This document shows, piece after piece, positions 1 through 5,397 of a stretch of 10,906 nt of DNA. Each line of letters opens with the position of its first letter. The first letter of the stretch is position 1. The position numbers and the translations under genes are program-made. This DNA is from DYJE01 sp964637565 (GTDB lineage Bacteria; Desulfobacterota; Desulfobacteria; Desulfobacterales; Desulfolunaceae). Location: assembly GCA_964637565.1 (NCBI GenBank), contig CAZWTY010000112.1:1-10906 (forward strand). The letters run 5' to 3'. The notes beneath the pieces are model-generated. The model searched no databases. It worked only from the letters and a program-made list of their open reading frames with translations, and was not told the origin of the DNA.

Positions 1-647
1 GGACGCTTTACGGTATTCAAGATGCCCAAGCCATCGAGGGATGGGTCCAAACCAATGCCGACAGTCTGCTTACGATAGTTGATGAAACAGACGCGCTCGA
101 TCTTGCCTGGCCATTGCTTACCCGGCATATCAACAGTGGCGTATTCACCAAGTTCGATAAGCCGGAGGTGCTAAAAGAAATCGCGCATGAGTGGATCAGT
201 GGAAAGCCCTTCAGTGATCTCCTGAAAATCATCCGTAAGCGAAAAGCCAAGATGATATGGGGCACCCGCCGGAGGGAGTTCAAAATCGATCATGTCGTCG
301 ATGTCTGCGAAGGGACGCTCGCTTATGACGGAGCGCTCGTTGTAGGCGCTGTGTGCGAATTCATCGAAACCCTGGACCAAGATGGCACTGGAGACCTGAT
401 CAATCGTCTGCAGCTTTTTCAAAAGCGCCTGAAATATTGTCTGCCCACCGAAACCACCATTACCCTTTACGAGCTTGGCTTTTCGGACCGCGTCATCACT
501 CAGGACCTCGCCGCGTCCTTGAACCTGGCAGCGACCCAAAAGAAGGATCTTGTGAGAGCGCTGAAACAAGACCGAGACGAAGCCAATGTTGTAATTAAAA
601 AATACCCAAGCTATTTTCATGCGAGAATGAAAGAACTCCTTCAATAG
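1..647 (+). CDS. C-terminal part of an unrecognised, probably accessory protein (possibly an SF2 helicase C-terminal region)
   Basis: The frame is open from the left edge (first complete codon at position 3) to a TAG at 645-647, giving about 214 residues with the start outside the window. A TTG at 114 lies inside the frame, has no reason to be the start, and should not be used. The visible part is soluble and largely helical, with no signal peptide or membrane segment. It is rich in Lys/Arg (IRKRKAK near the middle) and ends in a run of charged helices (KKYPSYFHARMKELLQ). No catalytic motif is visible. The ELGFSDRVITQDLA stretch and the YPSYF tail remind me of the C-terminal helical part of large DEAD/DEAH-box helicases from accessory or defence loci. 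That is memory-based and weak. Its base composition is clearly less GC-rich than the arg genes, and it is the only plus-strand gene. It converges on the tRNA unit and sits on the 3' side of tRNA-Cys, where integrated elements often lie. Confidence 0.6.
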   Translation, partial: TLYGIQDAQAIEGWVQTNADSLLTIVDETDALDLAWPLLTRHINSGVFTKFDKPEVLKEIAHEWISGKPFSDLLKIIRKRKAKMIWGTRRREFKIDHVVDVCEGTLAYDGALVVGAVCEFIETLDQDGTGDLINRLQLFQKRLKYCLPTETTITLYELGFSDRVITQDLAASLNLAATQKKDLVRALKQDRDEANVVIKKYPSYFHARMKELLQ

Positions 648-852
648 AAACCGATAGAAACAAACCAAACAATCTGAAGCCCCATAGCCGACTCTTTGGT
701 CAGTTTGGAAGAAATGCTCTCCTAAGGGTCAAGCTCCTGTCTTCTGATAGGCCACGACAAAATGATTCCCAATCCAATAAAAATATCGCTTGGAATATTT
801 GAAATAATTCTAAAGGTTGGAAATGCGGTTGGAAACACAATTTTTGGACATC
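648..852. other. AT-rich non-coding gap with a short direct repeat
   Basis: This is the convergent gap between the plus-strand gene and the tRNA terminator. I see no convincing ORF, RNA gene or terminator for the plus-strand gene. The nonamer GGTTGGAAA occurs twice 12 bp apart (815-823 and 827-835). A short imperfect stem (CCTGTC/GATAGG, 737-752) lacks a following T tract. The composition is AT-rich like the neighbouring gene. Confidence 0.4.
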
Positions 853-886
853 AAAAAAGGGCTTAGCTTTTTCAAGCTAAACCCTT
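853..886 (-). terminator. Rho-independent terminator of the tRNA-Gly/tRNA-Cys unit
   Basis: Read on the minus strand, there is a 13-bp stem (AAGGGTTTAGCTT pairing with AAGCTAAGCCCTT) with a GAAA loop and a T run directly after it. One pair is G-U on the minus strand but becomes an unpaired C/A on the plus strand, which fixes the transcribed strand as minus. It begins about ten bases after the CCA end of tRNA-Cys. Confidence 0.9.
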
Positions 887-896
887 GATTTTCTTG

Positions 897-971
897 TGGA
901 GGCGGCTTCCAGATTTGAACTGGAGAATAACGGCTTTGCAGGCCGTCGCCTTACCACTTGGCCAAGCCGCC
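897..971 (-). tRNA. tRNA-Cys(GCA)
   Basis: A complete 75-nt cloverleaf including an encoded CCA end is visible on the minus strand. The acceptor stem GGCGGCT/AGCCGCC is a perfect 7 bp. The anticodon stem ACGGC/GCCGT encloses the loop CTGCAAA with anticodon GCA. The T stem TCCAG/CTGGA encloses TTCAAAT, and the discriminator base is U, as expected for cysteine. It is the second gene of a two-tRNA transcript behind tRNA-Gly. Its 3' end faces the low-GC accessory gene at the left edge. Confidence 0.97.
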
Positions 972-980
972 AAAAAAAAA
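972..980 (-). other. Nine-base homopolymer spacer between two tRNAs
   Basis: The two tRNAs are separated by exactly nine A on the plus strand, which is nine U in the transcript. The U run directly follows the CCA of tRNA-Gly. It probably serves as an unstructured processing spacer. Whether the preceding tRNA fold makes polymerase pause there is not known. Confidence 0.7.
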
Positions 981-1055
<75 letters not shown>

Positions 1056-1062
1056 TCAATGA

Positions 1063-1099
1063 CGGGACTATAATTATCTTCTAAGCCCCGCTTTGTCAA
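1063..1099 (-). promoter_or_regulatory. Sigma-70-type promoter of the tRNA unit
   Basis: On the minus strand a perfect -35 box TTGACA (1099-1094) is followed by overlapping -10 candidates: GATAAT (1078-1073, spacing 15) and AATTAT (1075-1070, spacing 18). Transcription would then start just a few bases before the mature 5' end of tRNA-Gly at 1055. The segment after the -10 is GC-rich (GTCCCGTC), a discriminator style typical of stringently controlled stable-RNA promoters. The growth-rate control is inference. Confidence 0.75.
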
Positions 1100-1130
1100 C
1101 AGAAAATTTCAAGAAAAAGCATGTTTTCCG

Positions 1131-1179
1131 TAAAACAAAAACAAGGCCGGAATGAAGCCCTGCGGGCTTCTCCGGCCTT
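1131..1179 (-). terminator. Rho-independent terminator at the end of the long operon, after the transaldolase gene
   Basis: On the minus strand the outer stem AAGGCCGG/CCGGCCTT and inner stem GAAGCCC/GGGCTTC are separated by a small asymmetric bulge and close on a 3-nt loop. A T-rich tail (GTTTTTGTTTT) follows. The plus strand has no T tract after the hairpin, so it serves the leftward transcript. It starts 64 bases beyond the transaldolase stop codon and separates the operon from the tRNA promoter. Confidence 0.9.
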
Positions 1180-1243
1180 TGATTTCCATGGTCAACCCTG
1201 GACGGACACGCGGCATGTCAGTCTGTCCGGAGGGTGTGACACC

Positions 1244-1888
1244 TTATTTCTGTGCCTTGTTCCAGTCGTCCATGAAGGCCTTGATGCCCTTGTCGGTCAT
1301 GGGGTGGCCGGCCAGTTTCTTCAACACGTCAAAGGGAATGGTGGCGATGTCCGCACCCATCAGGGCTGAATCCAGCACATGAAGGGGGTTTCTCACGCTG
1401 GCCACGATCACCTCGGTATTGTAGCCGTAGTTTTCGAACAGGGTGACGATCTGCTCGACCAGGACAAGACCGTCCTGGGCCAGGTCGTCCAGCCGGCCCA
1501 CAAAGGGACTGACGTAGGTGGCCCCGGCCTTGGCCGCCATGAGGGCCTGGAGGGGTGAGAAAACCAGGGTCACGTTGGTCTTGATGCCTTCGTCGGTGAG
1601 CATGCGGGTGGCCTTGAGGCCGTCGATGGTCATGGGGATCTTGATCACGATGTTCTTGTGGATTTTCACCAGTTCCCGGGCTTCACGGACCATGCCCTCG
1701 GTGTCGAGGCTGATGACTTCCGCGCTGATGGGACCGTCCACGATGGCGCAGATATCCGTGATGATCTCCTTGAAGTCCCTTCCCTCTTTCGCGATCAAAG
1801 ACGGGTTGGTGGTCACACCGTCTACCATGCCCATGCTGGCCGCTTCCCTGATCTCGTTGATGTTCGCCGTATCGATGAAAAATTTCAT
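1244..1888 (-). CDS. tal: Transaldolase, small Fsa/TalC-like subfamily
   Basis: This 214-residue protein has the full length of the small transaldolase/fructose-6-phosphate aldolase family, a cytoplasmic TIM barrel using a Schiff-base lysine. Visible motifs are FIDTAN at 4-9, GVTTNPSLIAK at 24-34, the catalytic lysine K83 in VIKIPMT, and the active-site stretch TYVSPFVGRLDD at 124-135. E. coli FsaA has Gln at the first and Tyr at the second of two specificity positions. Here, by alignment from memory, they are Glu57 (SAEV) and Phe129 (PFV), the classical transaldolase pair. I therefore prefer transaldolase, exchanging dihydroxyacetone units between sugar phosphates in the pentose phosphate pathway, over fructose-6-phosphate aldolase, the name this subfamily is often given. 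AAGGAGA lies seven bases before the ATG. It is the last gene of the train, 75 bases after the YHS-like gene and followed by a strong terminator. Confidence 0.93.
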   Translation of the reverse strand: MKFFIDTANINEIREAASMGMVDGVTTNPSLIAKEGRDFKEIITDICAIVDGPISAEVISLDTEGMVREARELVKIHKNIVIKIPMTIDGLKATRMLTDEGIKTNVTLVFSPLQALMAAKAGATYVSPFVGRLDDLAQDGLVLVEQIVTLFENYGYNTEVIVASVRNPLHVLDSALMGADIATIPFDVLKKLAGHPMTDKGIKAFMDDWNKAQK

Positions 1889-1963
1889 GGTTGTCTCCTT
1901 GTTATCTTAAAAAATGGCTTTGGATGTCTTTTCAATTCCGGGTGTTAAGGCAAATCTCACCGA

Positions 1964-2227
1964 TTACGGATGTTTGGCCTTGTAGTCGTCGCGGCATTTG
2001 TCCGAGCAGAAGTGAAGGGTTTCGCCGTTGGCTTTCAGGGTAACCCCCTGCCGCTGGGGAAAATAGACCCCGCATTCCGGGTCCTTGATCATCAGGTCGT
2101 CGGCGCTGTCAGCCCGGTTTTTTTCCAGGGGATAGGGACTGGTGTCGCTTTTCATGGGATCCAGGATCATCTTTTTGAGAACTCTGTATATGACAAAGAT
2201 CATGATCAAAATAATCAGCACTTTCAT
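1964..2227 (-). CDS. Small membrane-anchored YHS/PP0621-like Cys-rich protein
   Basis: This is an 87-residue protein. Residues 2-16 form a single hydrophobic segment that could anchor it in the inner membrane, followed by a basic patch and a polar linker. The C-terminal half has the pattern DPECGVYFP (49-57) and HFCSDKCRDDY (72-82). That leaves Cys52, Cys74 and Cys78 as likely metal ligands, in the style of YHS or TRASH-type small metal-binding domains. It resembles what I know as PP0621-family proteins, whose function is not established. It starts 16 bases after folK and precedes the transaldolase gene, so it is probably co-transcribed. A metal-handling role is inference only. Confidence 0.8.
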   Translation of the reverse strand: MKVLIILIMIFVIYRVLKKMILDPMKSDTSPYPLEKNRADSADDLMIKDPECGVYFPQRQGVTLKANGETLHFCSDKCRDDYKAKHP

Positions 2228-2243
2228 CGGCAGTCTCCTGTGT

Positions 2244-2735
2244 TCATGCCAGGGGTTTCACATCCTGGTGTTCGTGGTCGATGGCGGAGAGCAGCTCCGT
2301 CATGGTTTTGCCGAGAAGGGGGTGAACAACCTCCCCGGCGATATCGCACAGCGGGACAAGGACAAAGGCCCGCTGGTGCATCCGTTCGTGGGGAAGGACC
2401 AGATCCCCTTCGTTTAAAACAAGGTCGTCGTAAAGAAGAATGTCCAGGTCGATGATACGCGGCCCGAAACGCACCGCTTTCTCCCGGGTGCCCAGATCGC
2501 CCTGGAGCTCTTGCAGGGCGGAAAGAAGCTCCCGGGGTTTAAGCTCCGTGTCAAGTTCAGCCACCCCGTTGACGAACCAGTCCTGGTCCGTGTAATCCAC
2601 AGGTTCGGTCATGTAAAATGGAGAGATGGTCCGGAGCACGCCCACATGCCGCCGCTCCAGTTCGGCCAGGGCCCTCTGGCAGTTCGCCTTTCTGTCTCCC
2701 AGGTTGGAACCCAGGGAAAGGTAGACCCGGGCCAT
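2244..2735 (-). CDS. folK: 2-amino-4-hydroxy-6-hydroxymethyldihydropteridine pyrophosphokinase
   Basis: This 163-residue protein matches the usual length of HPPK. The enzyme transfers pyrophosphate from ATP to 6-hydroxymethyl-7,8-dihydropterin, the step before dihydropteroate synthase in folate synthesis. Visible hallmarks are YLSLGSNLGDR at 5-15, FVNGVAEL at 54-61, and RFGPRIIDLDILLYDD at 89-104 with the magnesium-binding pair Asp96/Asp98. LPHERMHQRAFVL follows at 114-126. The ATG lies three bases after the stop of the upstream lipoprotein gene, so translation is probably coupled. Its link to the arginine genes is positional only. No folP, folB or folE is in the window. Confidence 0.96.
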   Translation of the reverse strand: MARVYLSLGSNLGDRKANCQRALAELERRHVGVLRTISPFYMTEPVDYTDQDWFVNGVAELDTELKPRELLSALQELQGDLGTREKAVRFGPRIIDLDILLYDDLVLNEGDLVLPHERMHQRAFVLVPLCDIAGEVVHPLLGKTMTELLSAIDHEHQDVKPLA

Positions 2736-2738
2736 ATC

Positions 2739-3314
2739 CTATTCTTCCGCTTCCGGAGACGCGGTTTCCCCGTCGCCCTCACCGCCGTCCACATCCCCGC
2801 CCTGGTCAGCATCCGCTTCATCCGGGCTTTCATCGCCGGTTTCAGGTTCCACCGTCTCGTCATCATCCGTGTCTTTTTTCTTTTCTTCAGGGTAGCTGAA
2901 GCGGATCAACTTGGAATCCTTGCCCTGAACCTGGTAGGATGTCACGGCCACCACTTTGTAGATGTACCGTTTACCCGCAACCAGGGTGTCAGTGTAGCTG
3001 GTCTGGGAGGCGCCCAGCCGGGTGAGCCTCGCAAACACGATGGGGCAGCCCTTGCATTCCTCTTCGTCCTGGCTGGTCATGGAACGCATCACGTCGTACC
3101 CGTCCACGGATTTCGCCCCCTTGCCCTCAGGGGCCGTCCAGGTAATGGTGACGGTGTTGTCCGTGATGGTGTGGGAAAGGGCGCTGACCCTGGGGGGCAC
3201 CACGGCTCCCGGGGGGATGGGCGGCGCTTTCCGGCCGCAGCCCTGAAACACGACCACAAGGCCCAGGACACATAAGATCAACGTGGATTTCAGGGATTTG
3301 TTCATTTTCTTCAT
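2739..3314 (-). CDS. LptM-like outer-membrane lipoprotein with a fibronectin type III domain and acidic tail
   Basis: From the ATG at 3314 the protein has 191 residues: a basic N-terminus, a hydrophobic segment, and a lipobox ending FQG-C with Cys26 as the lipidated residue. Gly at +2 means no inner-membrane retention signal. CGRKAPPIPPG (26-36) matches the C-G-x-K-x-P-x-x-P start of LptM/YifL lipoproteins. In E. coli LptM helps LptD mature. Residues about 40-142 look like one fibronectin type III domain (VTITWTAPEG, VDGYDVMR, RYIYKVVAV), with a CKGC pair (Cys87, Cys90). Residues 143-191 are a low-complexity Asp/Glu tail. An upstream ATG at 3353 overlaps the argH stop as ATGA and would add 13 residues before the signal peptide. 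I chose 3314 because GAGGA lies eight bases before it and a normal signal sequence results. The exact function is unknown. Confidence 0.85.
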   Translation of the reverse strand: MKKMNKSLKSTLILCVLGLVVVFQGCGRKAPPIPPGAVVPPRVSALSHTITDNTVTITWTAPEGKGAKSVDGYDVMRSMTSQDEEECKGCPIVFARLTRLGASQTSYTDTLVAGKRYIYKVVAVTSYQVQGKDSKLIRFSYPEEKKKDTDDDETVEPETGDESPDEADADQGGDVDGGEGDGETASPEAEE

Positions 3315-3349
3315 TGCCGGTTTCCTCGCCATGTCGGTTGGGCGGGCCG

Positions 3350-4732
3350 TCATGCCAGCCCCAGATCCTTTTTCGCCTGAACCACCGCCGCCCGGACGTT
3401 GGCCGTGGCCGTTCCGCCCAGGGATGTGCGCCGGTTGATGATGTTTTTGGTTTCCAGAAAAGAAAATACATCGTCTTCGATCAAAGGCGAAAAGCCTTTA
3501 AGTTCGGCCACGGTCATGTCCTGAAGCTCTTTGCCTTTGTCAAGACCATAGGCCACGGTGCGCCCCACGACTTCATGGGCGTCGCGGAACGGCAGCCCTT
3601 TGGACGCCAGGTAGTCGGCCAGGTCGGTGGCGTTGATAAAGCCGGTTTCCGTGGCCTGGGCCAGCCGTCGCTCCTTGAAGGTGATATTGGGCAGCATGCG
3701 CCGGTAGATGTCGAGGCAGGCGGTCAAGGTGTCCACGGTGTCGAACAAGGGAGGCTTGTCTTCCTGCATGTCCCGATTGTAGGTCATGGGCAGGGATTTC
3801 ATCAGGGTCAGGACAGACATCAGGTTGCCGTAGACCCGGCCTGTTTTTCCGCGAACCAGTTCGGGGATGTCCGGGTTCTTCTTCTGGGGCATGATGCTGC
3901 TGCCCGTGGTAAAGGCGTCGGAGATCACGATAAAGGCGAATTCCGACGAGGACCAGAGGATCAGCTCTTCGGAAAACCGGGACAGGTGCATCATCGAAAT
4001 GCTGGCCGCCGCGATGAACTCGATGATGAAATCCCGGTCCGCCACCGAATCCATGCTGTTGGCCGACACTTTGGGAAAATCAAGCAGTTCCGCCGTATAC
4101 GCCCGGTCGATGGGGTAGGTGGTTCCAGCCAGGGCCGCGCTGCCCAGGGGCATCACGTTGATCCGTTTGAGACCGTCTTCAAAACGTTCCGTATCCCGCT
4201 TGAACATCTCGTAATAGGCCATGAGATGATGGGACAGAAGCACCGGCTGGGCCCGCTGGAGATGGGTGTACCCCGCCATGACCACGCCGTCGTGCTGCTC
4301 CGCCAGGGTGACCAGGATGGTCCGGATCTCGTTTAAAAGATCGATGACCTCGCGGCTCACGTCCCTCAGGTACATCCGGATGTCCAGGGCCACCTGGTCG
4401 TTCCGGCTCCGGGCCGTGTGAAGCTTTTTCGCCGTCTCCCCCAGATCTTTTGTCAGCGCCGACTCGATGTGCATGTGGATGTCTTCCAGGCTGTCCGAAT
4501 AGGCGAAGTTTCCGCTTTCGATGTCACCCTTGATGTTCGCGAGGCCCGCCACCATCTTTTCCGCTTCTTCGGCGGTGATCACGCCCTGTTTGGCCAGCAT
4601 CCGGCAATGGGCCACGCTGCCCTCGATGTCATGCCTGTAAAGACGGCTATCCACCGCGATGGACGAGGTAAAGACCTCCACCGCCTTGTCCGTGCTTTCC
4701 TGAAAACGGCCGCCCCAGTGTTTTTCGCTCAT
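3350..4732 (-). CDS. argH: Argininosuccinate lyase
   Basis: This 460-residue protein has the normal length for the cytoplasmic enzyme that splits argininosuccinate into arginine and fumarate, the last step of arginine synthesis. Visible signatures of the fumarase/aspartase superfamily are HTARSRNDQ at 105-113, GYTHLQRAQP at 154-163 (with the conserved Thr-His), and the mobile loop GSSIMPQKKNPD at 277-288 carrying the catalytic serine. The N-terminus WGGRF is typical. GGAG lies nine bases before the ATG. The stop overlaps the longer possible start of the next gene as ATGA. It is separated from argG by 665 bases of repeats plus a small gene, unlike the tight spacing of argB, argD and argF, so the interval looks like a later insertion. 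Confidence 0.98.
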   Translation of the reverse strand: MSEKHWGGRFQESTDKAVEVFTSSIAVDSRLYRHDIEGSVAHCRMLAKQGVITAEEAEKMVAGLANIKGDIESGNFAYSDSLEDIHMHIESALTKDLGETAKKLHTARSRNDQVALDIRMYLRDVSREVIDLLNEIRTILVTLAEQHDGVVMAGYTHLQRAQPVLLSHHLMAYYEMFKRDTERFEDGLKRINVMPLGSAALAGTTYPIDRAYTAELLDFPKVSANSMDSVADRDFIIEFIAAASISMMHLSRFSEELILWSSSEFAFIVISDAFTTGSSIMPQKKNPDIPELVRGKTGRVYGNLMSVLTLMKSLPMTYNRDMQEDKPPLFDTVDTLTACLDIYRRMLPNITFKERRLAQATETGFINATDLADYLASKGLPFRDAHEVVGRTVAYGLDKGKELQDMTVAELKGFSPLIEDDVFSFLETKNIINRRTSLGGTATANVRAAVVQAKKDLGLA

Positions 4733-4770
4733 TTAAACGTACTCCATGATTGTTTTTTGGCCGTTTGTTG

Positions 4771-4796
4771 GCCTCCGGCGGCCCTCCCGGGGGGCC
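4771..4796. repeat. Repeat A, left copy
   Basis: This 26-bp GC-rich element begins GCCTCCGGCGGCCCT and ends CCGGGGGGCC. An inverted, nearly identical copy lies at 5360-5384, with one substitution and a one-base length difference. It is the outermost repeat on the argH side of the interval. Elements of this style recur in intergenic regions of related bacteria, as I recall. Confidence 0.8.
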
Positions 4797-4838
4797 GGAT
4801 TTTTGATCTTCGTTTTCCCGTTTTCTGTATCAATCTAT

Positions 4839-4869
4839 CGTAGGTCGGGTTCTTCAAACCCGACAAATG
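4839..4869. repeat. Repeat B, left copy (hairpin-forming)
   Basis: This 31-bp element begins CGTAGGTCGG and ends CCGACAAATG. It forms a perfect 8-bp hairpin, GTCGGGTT (4844-4851) with AACCCGAC (4857-4864), around a 5-nt loop. An inverted copy at 5287-5321 shares both 10-bp ends and has a different loop. It resembles REP-type palindromes. Confidence 0.85.
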
Positions 4870-4888
4870 ACCCGATCCTTTGGCTTTA

Positions 4889-4919
4889 CTCTCGTTCCCA
4901 GGCTCCGGCCTGGGAACGA
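4889..4919. repeat. Repeat C, left copy (perfect 12-bp palindrome)
   Basis: TCGTTCCCAGGC (4892-4903) and GCCTGGGAACGA (4908-4919) form a perfect 12-bp stem around TCCG. A second copy at 5202-5233 lies in the same orientation. An A run follows on the plus strand. On the operon strand no T tract follows the hairpin, so it does not look like an intrinsic terminator for this transcript. Confidence 0.85.
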
Positions 4920-4939
4920 AAAAAAGGTCGTTTTGTTGT

Positions 4940-5170
4940 TCAATCCGACAAAACTTTAAAAATATCCTTTAGCTGGTTTATTGCTTCAGGTGAAAACCTG
5001 ATAGACTGACTTTTTTTCCCCGCCATTTTACGTTCTTTAGATCCATATGTGTCAATTTGAAGATATGTCTCACCATTGCCACCATTGACAATAGAATAAG
5101 TTGCGTCAACTTCAGTATGGCTTGAATCTCTTTCCAACTCTATTTTTTCGAGTTTTCTTACAATGGCCAT
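4940..5170 (-). CDS. Conserved-looking small protein of unknown function (76 aa) inside the arg operon
   Basis: The ATG at 5170 is preceded six bases upstream by a strong TGGAGGT ribosome site, and the frame ends in TGA at 4940-4942. The frame stays open far upstream into argG, but that extension runs through repeat sequence and is not a real gene. The 76-residue product is soluble, with no signal or membrane segment. A central strand-rich block carries YLQIDTYGSKERK (36-48) and KKSQSIRFS (52-60), followed by a C-terminal helix (PEAINQLKDIFKVL). I recall similar short proteins with a QIDTYGS and SQSIQF pattern carried in databases as methionyl-tRNA formyltransferase, which cannot be right at this length; this is unverified. 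The gene is much more AT-rich than argG and argH and sits between nested palindromic repeats. This suggests a transferred cassette. No function is assigned. Confidence 0.8.
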   Translation of the reverse strand: MAIVRKLEKIELERDSSHTEVDATYSIVNGGNGETYLQIDTYGSKERKMAGKKSQSIRFSPEAINQLKDIFKVLSD

Positions 5171-5188
5171 AATTAACCTCCAGTTAAC

Positions 5189-5203
5189 AGCAAAAATTTT
5201 GCT
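5189..5203. repeat. Short palindrome in the leader of the small gene
   Basis: AGCAAAA and TTTTGCT flank a single A, next to the palindrome GTTAAC at 5183-5188. Both lie 13-33 bases upstream of the small gene's start. They could be an operator or a leader hairpin, but nothing in the sequence decides this. Confidence 0.4.
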
Positions 5204-5233
5204 CTCGTTCACAGGCTCTGGCCTGGGAGCGAG
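5202..5233. repeat. Repeat C, right copy
   Basis: This is a direct copy of the palindrome at 4889-4919 with three substitutions in 31 aligned bases. The 12-bp stem now has two mismatched positions (TCGTTCACAGGC against GCCTGGGAGCGA), so this copy appears more decayed than the left one. It lies about 30 bases upstream of the small gene's start codon. Confidence 0.8.
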
Positions 5234-5286
5234 AAGAATCCAGGCTTTTCTCCAGGATGGTCTTCCGATTATGATAAGGATGGGGG

Positions 5287-5321
5287 CATTTGTCGGATTT
5301 CGTGCCTCAATCCGACCTACG
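5287..5321. repeat. Repeat B, right copy, inverted relative to the left copy
   Basis: Read on the minus strand it begins CGTAGGTCGG and ends CCGACAAATG, like the left copy. It forms a stem of GTCGGATT with AATCCGAC. Compared with the left copy the sixth stem pair is A-T instead of G-C, a compensated change that keeps the hairpin. The loop differs in length and sequence. Confidence 0.85.
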
Positions 5322-5339
5322 AGAGCCCCATACCTGTTT

Positions 5340-5362
5340 GCCAAACTTTTCAAAAGTTTGGC
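5340..5362. repeat. Near-perfect palindrome next to repeat A
   Basis: GCCAAACTTTT (5340-5350) and AAAAGTTTGGC (5352-5362) are 11-bp inverted arms around a single base, touching repeat A on its inner side. It lies 36 bases beyond the argG stop. It could attenuate transcription between argG and the genes beyond, but no T tract follows on the operon strand. Confidence 0.75.
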
Positions 5363-5384
5363 CCCCGGCAGGGCCGCCGGAGGC
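5360..5384. repeat. Repeat A, right copy, inverted
   Basis: On the minus strand it reads GCCTCCGGCGGCCCTG followed by CCGGGGGCC, almost the same as the copy beside argH. It begins 13 bases after the argG stop codon and forms the outer edge of the nested repeat set. Confidence 0.8.
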
Positions 5385-5397
5385 GCACTCACCCAAC

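Noticed and set aside
171..668. Minus-strand open frame opposite the left-edge gene
   Set aside because: The plus-strand frame is open to the window edge and has a more normal amino-acid composition; both cannot be well supported, and the minus frame lacks a clear ribosome site or known motifs.
1200..1228. Second hairpin (GGACGGAC/GTCTGTCC) downstream of the transaldolase gene
   Set aside because: It pairs better on the plus strand than on the transcribed minus strand and has no T tract; the hairpin at 1143-1179 is the convincing terminator.
1889..1963. Separate promoter for the transaldolase gene
   Set aside because: A TTGAAA is visible on the minus strand, but no good -10 lies at proper spacing, so co-transcription from upstream is as likely.
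4733..4747. Five-codon frame (ATG GAG TAC GTT TAA) ending directly at the argH start, as a leader peptide
   Set aside because: Too short to judge, has no arginine codons and no ribosome site of its own; its GAG is more simply part of the argH ribosome site.
4892..4919. Repeat C hairpin as an intrinsic terminator between the small gene and argH
   Set aside because: On the operon strand no T tract follows the stem; the A/T run lies on its other side, upstream of the hairpin in the transcript.
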